From: CAVQOB01 sp963714325
Lineage (GTDB): Bacteria; Pseudomonadota; Alphaproteobacteria; Rhizobiales; Hyphomicrobiaceae
Length of the DNA stretch: 64,000 bases
Reading direction: 5' to 3'
Assembly (NCBI GenBank): GCA_963714325.1
Contig: CAVQOB010000020.1
Coordinates: 1 to 64,000 of the forward strand
The notes beneath the pieces were generated by a model that did not search any database, had not been told where the DNA came from, and worked only from the letters and a program-made list of their open reading frames with translations. Both the position numbers and the translations under genes were made by a program. Shown here in pieces: positions 52,566-63,195 of the stretch. Within the stretch, counting starts at the first letter, position 1. Each line of letters starts with the position of its first letter.

Positions 52566-53462
52566 CTATTGCACCGCTGCCCGATAGGGGCTGGCGCGAT
52601 AGGCGCCGAGGATCCGCACTTCGGTGGAAAAGAATTCCAGTTCCTCCATGGCCAACCGCACAGAGGTGTCGTCGGGGTGCCCTTCGATGTCGGCAAAGAA
52701 CATCGTCGCGGTGAACTTGCCGTCGAGCTGGTAGCTCTCCAGCTTGGTCATGTTGACGCCGTTGGTTGCAAACCCGCCCATCGCCTTGTAGAGCGCAGCC
52801 GGCACGTTGCGAACGCGGAAGATGAACGTGGTGACGATCGGCCCGCTACCTGGCTTCGCGTATTCGGGCTCTTTGGCCAGGATGACAAAGCGCGTGGTGT
52901 TGTGCTTCTCGTCCTCGACGTCCGTGGCGAGAATGTCGAGATTATAGACCTCCGCTGCAAGCCTTGGCGCCAGTGCGGCGCGCGTTGGATCTTTCCATTC
53001 CATGACCTCGCGCGCGGAGCCGGCTGTATCGCCGGCAACATGCGCCCGCCAGCCGTGTTTGCGGATGATCTTGCGGCACTGGCCAAGTGCGTGGACATGA
53101 CTGTAGACGTCGGTGATGCCGCCGATTTTAGCGCCCTTGATGCTCATCAGCTGAAAGCGAATCGGCAGGAAGTGTTCGCCAACGATATAGAGCCCCGATT
53201 TCGGCAACAGGTGATGAATATCGGCGACGCGACCGGCGACCGAGTTCTCGATCGGGATCATGCCGTAGCGCGCTTCCCCCGACGTGATAGCCCCGAGCGC
53301 ATCCTCAAAGGTCGCGCAGGGCATCGGGGTCAATTCCGGAAAGACTTCACTGCACGCAATGTGCGAATTGGCGCCGGGCTCTCCTTGATAGGAAATGCGC
53401 CCGCCGCGCGCGTGTTTGCTTGCGATGGGTTTGCCGGTTGACTTCGCTTTGCGTTCGGACAT
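52566..53462 (-). CDS. pheA: Prephenate dehydratase
   Basis: The 298-residue monofunctional enzyme converts prephenate to phenylpyruvate in phenylalanine synthesis. It has an amino-terminal ISYQGEPGANSH, IENSVAGRV, the catalytic NTTRF motif and a carboxy-terminal ACT domain with the KLESYQLDG form of the ESRP phenylalanine-binding motif, so feedback inhibition is expected. No chorismate mutase domain is present, as usual for alphaproteobacteria. It lies 48 bases downstream of kdsB on the same strand, a conserved pairing in Bradyrhizobium relatives. Confidence 0.96.
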   Translation of the reverse strand: MSERKAKSTGKPIASKHARGGRISYQGEPGANSHIACSEVFPELTPMPCATFEDALGAITSGEARYGMIPIENSVAGRVADIHHLLPKSGLYIVGEHFLPIRFQLMSIKGAKIGGITDVYSHVHALGQCRKIIRKHGWRAHVAGDTAGSAREVMEWKDPTRAALAPRLAAEVYNLDILATDVEDEKHNTTRFVILAKEPEYAKPGSGPIVTTFIFRVRNVPAALYKAMGGFATNGVNMTKLESYQLDGKFTATMFFADIEGHPDDTSVRLAMEELEFFSTEVRILGAYRASPYRAAVQ

Positions 53463-53510
53463 GGCGCTGCTGCGGACCTAGGTTGGGAAAATGTCATCGA
53501 GTTGGTGGAT

Positions 53511-54251
53511 TTAGCGGGACTGCTGCAGAAGTTTGCGCGCCCGTTCAAGGTCGGGCGGAGTATCGACACCACGCGGCACCGTGTCAACGATCGTCACGTC
53601 GATCCGCATGCCGTCTTCCAACGCGCGCAACTGTTCCAAGCGCTCGCGAAGTTCCAGATGCGAGGGCTTGAGCGAGACATAGCGTTCGAGCGCCGAGCGG
53701 CGGTAAGCATAGACGCCGATGTGATGGTAGAGTGGGCCATCGCCGTGCGGCGCGGTTGCGCGAGTGAAATAGAGCGCGCGCAGCCGCTTGTCGCTGCCAA
53801 CCGGTGTGCCGACCACTTTGACGACATTGGGATTGGTGCGCTCTTCCTCATCCTCGATGATCGAGGCCAGCGTGCCGATGTGCACGGCCTTGTCGTCAAG
53901 CGGGGTAAGGCTGGCCTTGAGGATCGCTGGATCAATCGTTGGGAAGTCGCCTTGCAGGTTGACGACAATCTCAATCTCACCTTCTGGGTCGACCTTGTTC
54001 AGCGCTTCAAAAATGCGATCGGAACCAACAGTATGGTCGCTTCGCGTCATCACCGCCTCGCCGCCGGCCGCCTGCACGGCGCTACGTATCGCCTCACTAT
54101 CTGTCGCCACCACGACCCGACCGATGCCAGCGGCCATCGCCCGTTCCCAGACGTGGACAATCATCGGTTTGCCGTTGATTTCGGCGAGCGGCTTACCGGG
54201 CAGGCGCGTCGCCTGCATGCGGGCTGGGATGGCGATAATGGTGCGCTTCAT
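53511..54251 (-). CDS. kdsB: CMP-KDO synthetase
   Basis: The 246-residue enzyme activates 3-deoxy-D-manno-octulosonate with CTP for lipopolysaccharide inner core synthesis. It has IPARMQATRLPGKPL, the nucleotide-binding start, then VVVATDSEAI, MTRSDHTVGSDRI and NLQGDFP (metal and substrate loops) and HHIGVYAYRRSALERY. The start at 54251 is the family start (MKRTIIAIPARM). It is divergent from cycM, 187 bases away. Confidence 0.97.
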   Translation of the reverse strand: MKRTIIAIPARMQATRLPGKPLAEINGKPMIVHVWERAMAAGIGRVVVATDSEAIRSAVQAAGGEAVMTRSDHTVGSDRIFEALNKVDPEGEIEIVVNLQGDFPTIDPAILKASLTPLDDKAVHIGTLASIIEDEEERTNPNVVKVVGTPVGSDKRLRALYFTRATAPHGDGPLYHHIGVYAYRRSALERYVSLKPSHLELRERLEQLRALEDGMRIDVTIVDTVPRGVDTPPDLERARKLLQQSR

Positions 54252-54438
54252 GGGGGAGTGGACTTTCGGGGGCGGTGACAATTGGTCTCGGCTGGATCGG
54301 CTTGATCGGGCCCAAGCGCGCTTGCAAGCACCGGGGGAGCCCGTATATTCGCGGACGATTATGGGGGCGATTGCGCCGGGGCGGCAACCCCCGCATTGCA
54401 ACCGGCAAGATCCACGGGGCGGGAGCGGAACGCGAACC

Positions 54439-54981
54439 ATGAATGCTTTTGAATTCAACAAGATCGCCGGCGCCGTTCTATCCGCTCTGCTGCTGGTTTT
54501 TGGCCTGAAGACATTCGCCGAGATCGGCTTGGCCGAAAAAGTGCCCGCCAAGCCTGGCTACGTGCTTCCCGTGACGGCGGCCGCGACCGGTGGTGGTTCG
54601 GTAACCCCAGCGGCCTTCAGCTTTGATGCCATAAAGGGATTGCTCGGCAAGGCAAGTGCCGAAGCCGGCGAGGACGGTTTCAAGAAATGCGCAGCCTGCC
54701 ATACCCCAGTGAAGGGCGGCGAAAACAAGGTCGGCCCCAACTTGTGGGGCGTCATCGGTCGCAAGCTCGGCACGCACGGCGGCTTTGCTTACTCGGACGC
54801 ATTGAAGGGCAAGGGCGGCGATTGGACCTGGGAAGCGCTGGCGACCTATCTCAACAATCCGCGCGGCGCGATTCCGAACAACAAGATGGCTTTCGCCGGC
54901 ATCCCGGACAACCAGGACCTCGCCGACATGCTCGTCTACTTGCGCAAATTGGCTGACAGTCCACCAGCACTGCCGAATTGA
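54439..54981 (+). CDS. cycM: Membrane-anchored cytochrome c (CycM type)
   Basis: The 180-residue protein has an uncleaved amino-terminal helix (about 9-29) that anchors a class I cytochrome c domain in the periplasm. The haem site is KKCAACHTP, with the distal Met ligand in NNKMAFAGI. It carries electrons from the bc1 complex to the aa3 oxidase in rhizobia. The position divergent from kdsB and near pheA matches Bradyrhizobium-type genomes. A terminator follows the stop. Confidence 0.93.
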   Translation: MNAFEFNKIAGAVLSALLLVFGLKTFAEIGLAEKVPAKPGYVLPVTAAATGGGSVTPAAFSFDAIKGLLGKASAEAGEDGFKKCAACHTPVKGGENKVGPNLWGVIGRKLGTHGGFAYSDALKGKGGDWTWEALATYLNNPRGAIPNNKMAFAGIPDNQDLADMLVYLRKLADSPPALPN

Positions 54982-55018
54982 ACTGCGAACTGGCTTCGTT
55001 CGCCTGATCAGAATTCGA

Positions 55019-55051
55019 ACGGCTCCGGTGTCTCGCATCGGAGCCGTTTCT
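55019..55051 (+). terminator. Intrinsic terminator after cycM
   Basis: ACGGCTCCG (55019-55027) pairs with CGGAGCCGT (55039-55047) around an 11-base loop, and TTCT follows. Confidence 0.75.
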
Positions 55052-55349
55052 ATTGAAATACAGAACTCTATCGCCCTCCACGATGACGTCAAAGCCCCAG
55101 AGGAGCCTCATTTTTCGCGGATTTTGCCAATCATGGCCGTGCGGCCAAGCCAGGTTTGGTCCGGTAGTGGCTGGGTCGGTGAATGAACAATATGTAACTT
55201 GGCCATTCAGCGACAAAACAACATGCTATAGGCGTTCCAATTGCGTGGCCACCCGACAGCGGCCGCGTGACTGAACCGGAAGCACTTGGTCAAGCGCAAC
55301 ATAGGCGAAGCCGAGACAGTGCATCAGGCCTTGGGAGGATCATCGTTCG
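55052..55349. other. Leader region of the peptide transporter operon
   Basis: These 298 bases lie between the cycM terminator and the first binding-protein gene. The promoter of the operon must be here, but no convincing sigma-70 or other box could be chosen. GGGAGG at 55336 onward is the probable ribosome site. I see no RNA structure of note. Confidence 0.4.
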
Positions 55350-57287
55350 ATGAACATCTGGTTTCGAGCCATGGCGGGGACTGCTGGGCTGCTTGCGAGC
55401 GCCACCCTCACCACCGTTCAAGTCCAGGCGCAGGAGACGCTGCGACGGCACGCTGTCTCACTCGTCGGCGAGCCAAAATACGGCCCCGACTTCAAGCATT
55501 TCAACTGGGTCAATCCCGACGCGCCGAAAGGCGGGCGGGTGCGGCAATCAGTGATCGGCTCGTTCGATAGCCTCAATCAGTTTCCGGTGCAGGGTGAAGC
55601 CGCCGGCCTGCTGGGATTGCTCTACGACACGCTTTTCGTCGGCAGTCCCGACGAAGCCTCCGCCGAATACGGCAAGGTAGCTGAGTGGATTACTTTTCCG
55701 AGCGACTATTCCTCGGCGAGTTTCGACTTGCGAACGATTGCGCGTTTCCATGACGGCAAAGCGATCACCCCCGAAGACGTGATCTTCTCGCTGGACGCAG
55801 TGAAGAAAGCGTCACCCCAGTACTCGACCTACTACAAGGACGTCGTCAGCGCCGAGAAGACCGGACCCAATCAGGTCACGTTTCGGTTCTCGACTAAGAA
55901 CAACCGTGAGCTGCCGCAGATTCTCGGCCAGCTGCCGGTGCTGCCGAAGCATTGGTGGGAGGCCAACGGCCCTGATGGCAAACCGCGTGACATCACCAAG
56001 TCGTCGCTTGAGATTCCGCTCGGCTCTGGCGCCTACAAAATCAAGAGTTTCGAAGCTGGCAAGCAGATCAGCTATGAGCGCGTCAAGGACTGGTGGGCCA
56101 AGGATCTCCCCGTCGCCAAGGGGCAATGGAATTTCGATGAGTTGACGCTGATCTACTTCCGCGAACGGACAGCGGCGTTCGAAACCTTCAAGACCGGCAG
56201 TCTCGATTTCTGGCGGGAGAACAGTGCCAAGTCCTGGGCGACCGAGTTCGACTTCGATGCCGTGAAGCGCGGCTTGGTGAAGGCGGAAAAATTACCGATC
56301 GTTCGGGTCGCGTCGATGCAGGGTTTCGTCATGAACCTGCGCCGTAAGCCATTCCAGGATGTCCGCGTCCGGCGGGCGATGAACCTCGCCTTTGATTTCG
56401 AGTGGGCCAACAAGAATCTATTCTACGACCAGTACATTCGCGTCGGCAGCTATTTCGACAATTCCGAGTTGGCGTCGAAGGGGTTGCCGCAAGGCCGCGA
56501 ACTCGAGATCTTGAATTCCGTCAAAGCGGATGTGCCGGCCGAGGTTTTCACGAGCGAATGGAAGAATCCTCGCAACAGCGCTGGCGACGACCTCCGCAAG
56601 AACCTCGCCGAAGCGGTCAAGCTCTTGAGGGACGCGGGCTGGGCCACTCGGCAAGAGTCCGTCGAGGACGGCAGCTGCGGTTTCATGTGCCGCGTGATGG
56701 TTTCGGTCGGATTGCGGAGTCCGAAGACCGAGACAGTCTTGCGCAACCAACAGGGTGAGCAGCTGACGTTCGAAATCCTGCTCGACAATCCGATTTGGGA
56801 CCGCATTGTGCAACCCTATCGCGGAACGTTGGAAATGCTCGGGATCAAAGCCAACATTCGCCAGGTCGACAGTGCGCAGTACCAGCGCCGCATCGACAAG
56901 TTCGATTATGACGTCATCATAGGCCAATTCCCGCAATCCGAGAGCCCCGGAAACGAGCAACGCAACTTCTGGGGCTCAGCCGCGGCTGACCAGGACGGCA
57001 GCCGTAATCTCATCGGCATCAAGAACAAAGCCATCGATGCCTTGGTGGAAGCGGTCATCTTTGCCAAGGATCGCGCCGATCTCATCGCTGCCACCAAGGC
57101 GCTGGATCGTGTCCTGCTGTGGAATCATTACGTAGTGCCCAATTGGCATCTGCCGTTCGATCGCATCGCCATCTGGGACCAGTATGGCCGGCCTCCGACG
57201 TTGCCGGCCCGCGCCGTATCCTTCACCCAAACCTGGTGGTTCGATGAGGCTAAAGCCAAGCAACTCGCAGCCAAGCGTGGACAGTAA
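55350..57287 (+). CDS. Peptide ABC transporter binding protein (YejA-like), first
   Basis: The 645-residue exported protein is a family 5 solute-binding protein with a signal peptide (MAGTAGLLASATLTTVQVQA). It has the YejA-type start GEPKYGPDFKHFNWVNPDAPKGG and the family signature around ARFHDGKAITPEDVIFSLDAVK. It delivers peptides to the YejBEF complex. Proteins of this branch also handle microcin C-like peptides or wall fragments, and the actual ligand is unknown. A paralogue follows after 54 bases, and the permease and ATPase genes come next in the same orientation. Confidence 0.93.
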   Translation: MNIWFRAMAGTAGLLASATLTTVQVQAQETLRRHAVSLVGEPKYGPDFKHFNWVNPDAPKGGRVRQSVIGSFDSLNQFPVQGEAAGLLGLLYDTLFVGSPDEASAEYGKVAEWITFPSDYSSASFDLRTIARFHDGKAITPEDVIFSLDAVKKASPQYSTYYKDVVSAEKTGPNQVTFRFSTKNNRELPQILGQLPVLPKHWWEANGPDGKPRDITKSSLEIPLGSGAYKIKSFEAGKQISYERVKDWWAKDLPVAKGQWNFDELTLIYFRERTAAFETFKTGSLDFWRENSAKSWATEFDFDAVKRGLVKAEKLPIVRVASMQGFVMNLRRKPFQDVRVRRAMNLAFDFEWANKNLFYDQYIRVGSYFDNSELASKGLPQGRELEILNSVKADVPAEVFTSEWKNPRNSAGDDLRKNLAEAVKLLRDAGWATRQESVEDGSCGFMCRVMVSVGLRSPKTETVLRNQQGEQLTFEILLDNPIWDRIVQPYRGTLEMLGIKANIRQVDSAQYQRRIDKFDYDVIIGQFPQSESPGNEQRNFWGSAAADQDGSRNLIGIKNKAIDALVEAVIFAKDRADLIAATKALDRVLLWNHYVVPNWHLPFDRIAIWDQYGRPPTLPARAVSFTQTWWFDEAKAKQLAAKRGQ

Positions 57288-57341
57288 GAAAGCGAAAAAA
57301 TGGCGACCCTGTTGTACCGGTGTCAGTCATGTTGGGGGGAA

Positions 57342-59177
57342 ATGAACGTGTTGTCAGCGGTTACCACCCGCGCCGTGGCATTTGCTGCTGTGCTTGCACT
57401 CGCGCCCGTTGCCGGCTTCGCCAACGGCAGTCACGGTCTCTCGACCTTCGGCGAGCTCAAGTACAAGCCCGACTTCAAGCACTTCGACTATGTCAATCCT
57501 GACGCGCCGAAGGGCGGTCGACTCTCGACCATCGGCACGGCAGCGCTATCGACCTTCAACAGCTTCAATAATTTCATCGTCAAGGGTGATGCCGCGCAGG
57601 GCCTGTCGCTGCTCTACGACAGCCTGATGACGGCGGCCGCGGACGAGCCGGGTTCGATGTATGGGCTGGTCGCGCATTCGGCGAGTGTGGCACCTGATCG
57701 CCAATCCGTGACCTTCCTGATGCGGCCCGAAGCGAAGTTCGCCGACGGCACGGCGGTTACGGCCGAAGACTGCGTCTTCACGTTCAACATTTTGCGGGAG
57801 AAGGGTCATCCCGGGTATCGGATTGCCCTGCGCGATGTCGCGAAAGCGGAAGCGCTCGACGCGACGACTGTCCGCTACACCTTCGCTGGCTCGCAGACGC
57901 GCGACCTGCCGATGCGGGTCGCCGGCCTACCCATCCTGCCGAAGGCCTACTACGCAACACGCAATTTCGACGAGACGACGATGGAACCGCCGCTCGGCTC
58001 CGGCCCCTACCAGATCGGTGACTTTAATCCCGGCACGCAAATCACCTACAAGCGCCGCGCCAGCTACTGGGCGCGTGATCTCAATGTCGCGCGTGGGCAG
58101 AACAACTTCGACGAAGTGAGGTTTGAATACTTTGGCGAGCGCATCACCGGCTTCGAAAACCTCAAGGCGGGTACGTTCGATCTGCGGGAGGAGTTCACCT
58201 CAAAGGAATGGGCAACGGCCTACGAGGGCATCCCCGCCATCAAGGACGGGCGCCTGATCCGTCTCGACATGCCCGATGAGAGTCCGTCCGGTACGCAAGG
58301 CTATTGGATCAATACGCGCAAGGCGAAGTTCCAGGATCCGCGCGTGCGCCGCGCGCTCGATTTCGCATTCGATTATGAATGGACCAACAAGAACGTGTTT
58401 TATGGCCTCTACAAGCGCACGACGAGCTACTTCGAAAATTCCGACATGAAGGCGATGGGAAAGCCCTCGCCCGAGGAACAGGCGCTGCTACAGCCGCACA
58501 AAGACAAGCTTCCCGCCGCGGTGTTCGACGAGCCCTATATGCCGCCGATTGCCGATGGCACCGGCACCGATCGCAAGGTGATGCGCGAAGCCAATCGACT
58601 GCTGATCGAGGCGGGGTGGACGTTGAAGGACAACAAGCGCGTCAACGCCACAGGCGAGGTTTTCGAGATCGAGTTTCTCGTCACTGACCAGACCTCGGAG
58701 CGCATCCTTGGCAAGTACGTCGAGGCGCTGCGATCCCTCGGTATTGCGACCTCGATCCGCAAGATCGACGAAACCGCCTATCAGCGCCGGGTCAAGCAGT
58801 TCGACTATGATATCATTTCCGGCCGCTTCGTCATGAACGTGACGCCGGGGCTGGAATTGCGCTCCATGTTCGGATCAGAATCCGCCGATGTCGAGGCCAG
58901 CCGCAATCTCTCCGGCATCAAGGACCCGGTCGTCGACGCCCTGATCGAGACGATCATCGGCGCCAAGAGCCGCGTCGACCTGGTCACCGCCGCCCGCGCG
59001 CTGGACCGCGTGCTCCGGGCCAACCACTACTGGGTGCCGCACTGGTACAAGGCTGGGCACTGGATTGCCTACTGGGATAAGTTCGGCCGGCCGGCCGTCA
59101 AGCCACGATTCGCCCGCGGAATCATCGAGACGTGGTGGTATGATCAGGCAAAAGCTGCGAAACTGAAGCCGAACTGA
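57342..59177 (+). CDS. Peptide ABC transporter binding protein (YejA-like), second
   Basis: The 611-residue paralogue of the preceding protein has a signal peptide (AVAFAAVLALAPVAGFA) and then GELKYKPDFKHFDYVNPDAPKGG, nearly the same opening as its neighbour. The rest diverges more, so the two probably differ in ligand range. The ATG at 57342 is preceded by GGGGGGA; the frame start at 57300 gives a poor leader. The YejB gene starts 36 bases after the stop. Confidence 0.93.
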   Translation: MNVLSAVTTRAVAFAAVLALAPVAGFANGSHGLSTFGELKYKPDFKHFDYVNPDAPKGGRLSTIGTAALSTFNSFNNFIVKGDAAQGLSLLYDSLMTAAADEPGSMYGLVAHSASVAPDRQSVTFLMRPEAKFADGTAVTAEDCVFTFNILREKGHPGYRIALRDVAKAEALDATTVRYTFAGSQTRDLPMRVAGLPILPKAYYATRNFDETTMEPPLGSGPYQIGDFNPGTQITYKRRASYWARDLNVARGQNNFDEVRFEYFGERITGFENLKAGTFDLREEFTSKEWATAYEGIPAIKDGRLIRLDMPDESPSGTQGYWINTRKAKFQDPRVRRALDFAFDYEWTNKNVFYGLYKRTTSYFENSDMKAMGKPSPEEQALLQPHKDKLPAAVFDEPYMPPIADGTGTDRKVMREANRLLIEAGWTLKDNKRVNATGEVFEIEFLVTDQTSERILGKYVEALRSLGIATSIRKIDETAYQRRVKQFDYDIISGRFVMNVTPGLELRSMFGSESADVEASRNLSGIKDPVVDALIETIIGAKSRVDLVTAARALDRVLRANHYWVPHWYKAGHWIAYWDKFGRPAVKPRFARGIIETWWYDQAKAAKLKPN

Positions 59178-59212
59178 TTTGCCGGGTTCCCGGCGGAGGA
59201 CACCGACCCACG

Positions 59213-60316
59213 ATGGCCGCCTATCTGCTGAAGCGTCTCCTGCTGATCTTCCCGACCATTCTCGGCATCATGCTGATCAGTTTCGCGATCATCCAGTTTG
59301 CCCCCGGCGGCCCGATTGAACGCATCATCGCGCAACTGTCCGGCACTGAAGTGTCGGCAACCGCCCGTCTTGGCGGCGGCCAGGGTGATGGCCTCGCTGG
59401 TCAACCAACCACCCAGTCCGGCGCCGACAGCGGCAAATATCGCGGCGCCCAAGGGCTCGATCCCGCTTTCATCAAAAGCCTGGAGAAGCAGTTCGGGTTC
59501 GACAAGCCGGCGCACGAGCGCTTTTTCCTGATGATGAAGAACTACCTGACCTTCGACTTTGGCAAGAGTTACTTCCGCGACGTCAGCGTCATTCAGCTGA
59601 TCAAGGAGAAGATGCCGGTCTCGATCTCGTTGGGGATCTGGATGACGCTGGCAACGTACCTGATTTCCATTCCGCTGGGCATCCGCAAGGCGGTGCGCGA
59701 CGGCGAGAAATTCGATACCTGGACCTCGAGCGTCCTGGTGTTGGGCTACGCGGTGCCAGGCTTCCTCGTCGCCGTCTTCCTGCTGGTTGTCTTCGCCGGC
59801 GGATCATTCTTTCAGTGGTTCCCTTCGCGCGGCCTCTACTCCGACAATTGGGACCAGCTGTCGCTGATCGGCAAGGTGAAAGACTACTTCTGGCATCTGG
59901 CACTGCCGTTGACGGCGATGGTCCTTGGCGCCTTCACGACGATGACGTTCCTGACCAAGAACTCGTTCCTCGACGAGATTCGCAAGCAGTATGTGTTGAC
60001 TGGCCGCGCCAAAGGCTTGAGCGAAAAGCGGATCCTCTATGGCCACGTGTTCCGTAATGCGATGCTGCTCATCATCGCTGGATTTCCCGGCGCTTTTGTC
60101 AGCGCCTTCTTCTCAGGCAGCCTGCTGATCGAGCAGATCTTCTCGCTCGACGGCCTCGGGCTACTGTCATTTGAAAGCGTGATCAAGCGCGACTATCCCG
60201 TCGTCTTCGCCAACCTCTATATCTTTTCGCTGGTCGGCCTCGTCGTGCACCTGATCTCCGACTTCATGTACACGGTGATCGACCCGCGCATCGATTTCGA
60301 AAGCCGGGAGGTCTGA
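59213..60316 (+). CDS. yejB: Peptide ABC transporter permease YejB
   Basis: The 367-residue inner-membrane permease has about six helices and the DppB-type start MAAYLLKRLLLIFPTILGI. The Yej-type long periplasmic loop after helix 1 is Gly/Gln-rich. The EAA-like coupling loop appears as YVLTGRAKGLSEKRILYGHVFRNAM, which docks on the ATPase. It pairs with YejE downstream. A GGCGGAGGA ribosome site precedes the start. The length fits the family. Confidence 0.95.
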   Translation: MAAYLLKRLLLIFPTILGIMLISFAIIQFAPGGPIERIIAQLSGTEVSATARLGGGQGDGLAGQPTTQSGADSGKYRGAQGLDPAFIKSLEKQFGFDKPAHERFFLMMKNYLTFDFGKSYFRDVSVIQLIKEKMPVSISLGIWMTLATYLISIPLGIRKAVRDGEKFDTWTSSVLVLGYAVPGFLVAVFLLVVFAGGSFFQWFPSRGLYSDNWDQLSLIGKVKDYFWHLALPLTAMVLGAFTTMTFLTKNSFLDEIRKQYVLTGRAKGLSEKRILYGHVFRNAMLLIIAGFPGAFVSAFFSGSLLIEQIFSLDGLGLLSFESVIKRDYPVVFANLYIFSLVGLVVHLISDFMYTVIDPRIDFESREV

Positions 60317-60318
60317 AT

Positions 60319-61527
60319 ATGGACGCCCGTGTCGAGAAGACCAACGCGGCATCGTTCCGCCAGAACGCAGTGTTGACTGCGGTGCGCCGGTTGGCGGGGG
60401 GGCTTTCGCGAACCTTCCGCCTGACGCCGATCAACCGGCGCCGCTGGGAGAAGTTTAAAGCCAATCGTCGCGGTTACTGGAGTTCTAGTGATCTTCCTCG
60501 GCCTGTTCGGCCTGACGCTGTGCGCTGAACTCATCGCCAACGATAAACCGATCATCGCGCGCTACAAGGGCGAGACGCTGTTTCCGATTTTCGTCGACTA
60601 TCCGGAATCGAAATTCGGCGGTTTTCTCGCCATCACCGACTACAAGGATCCAGTGATCCTCGACGAGATTGAGAGCAACGGGTGGGCGTTTTGGCCGCCG
60701 ATCCGCTATTCGTACGCTTCGATCAACAAGGACTTCCCGCGGGTCAAGTCGGCAAGTGGCCAATGCCTGGGATTTCCCGGACCACCGCACTGGTCCGGCA
60801 GTGGCGCCATCTGCGATGCGCCGGCCGAGCAGTTGCAACGCTACCAGACACTCGGCAACCGCAATTGGCTCGGCACCGACGACCAGGGCCGCGATGTGGT
60901 GGCTCGCCTCGTCTACGGCTTCCGTATATCCGTTCTGTTCGGATTGCTGCTGACAATTCTCGCCTCGATCATCGGTATCACGGCGGGCGCAGTGCAGGGT
61001 TACTTCGGCGGCAAGGTCGATCTGATCTTCCAGCGGTTTCTCGAAATCTGGTCGTCGATCCCCGTGCTGTTCGTGCTGATCATCATTTCATCGGTGCTGA
61101 TTCCCGGTTTCTGGACGCTGCTTGGCGTGCTGCTGTTGTTTCAGTGGGTATCGCTGGTCGGCGTCGTGCGCGCCGAGTTCCTGCGTGGCCGCAATCTCGA
61201 ATACGTCACCGCTGCCAAGGCGCTGGGCCTCTCGAACGCGCGGATCATGTTCAAGCATCTGCTGCCCAACGCCATGGTGGCGACGTTGACGTTTCTGCCA
61301 TTCAAGCTGTCGGGATCGATTCAGGCGTTGACGGCGCTGGACTTTCTTGGCCTCGGCCTGCCACCCGGTTCCCCGTCGCTCGGTGAGCTTCTGGCGCAAG
61401 GCAAGTCCAACCTGCAGGCGCCATGGCTCGGCTTGTCGGCTTTCCTGTCGATCGCCGGGCTTCTCAGCCTGTTGATCTTCGTTGGTGAAGCCGTGCGTGA
61501 CGCGCTCGATCCGCGAAAGACGTTTAA

Positions 61528-61531
<4 letters not shown>
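60319..61531 (+). pseudogene. yejE: Peptide ABC transporter permease YejE, one frameshift
   Basis: The first 55 residues (MDARVEKTNAASF to FKANRRGYWS) include the typical cytoplasmic RLTPINRRRWEKFKANRRGYWS motif of YejE. At about 60483 one surplus T shifts the frame. Without it the sequence runs YWSLVIFLGLFGLTLCAELIAND into the rest, which is a complete permease with GTDDQGRDVVARLVYGFR and the coupling loop YVTAAKALGLSNARIMFKHLLPNA. Because both parts are otherwise perfect and the operon continues, an error in the sequence is likelier than real loss. The yejF start overlaps the stop by 4 bases. Confidence 0.92.

Positions 61532-63191
<1,660 letters not shown>

Positions 63192-63195
<4 letters not shown>

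Noticed and set aside
54982..55349. A tRNA or riboswitch in the leader of the peptide transporter operon
   Set aside because: No cloverleaf or conserved aptamer motif was found; only the cycM terminator is structured.
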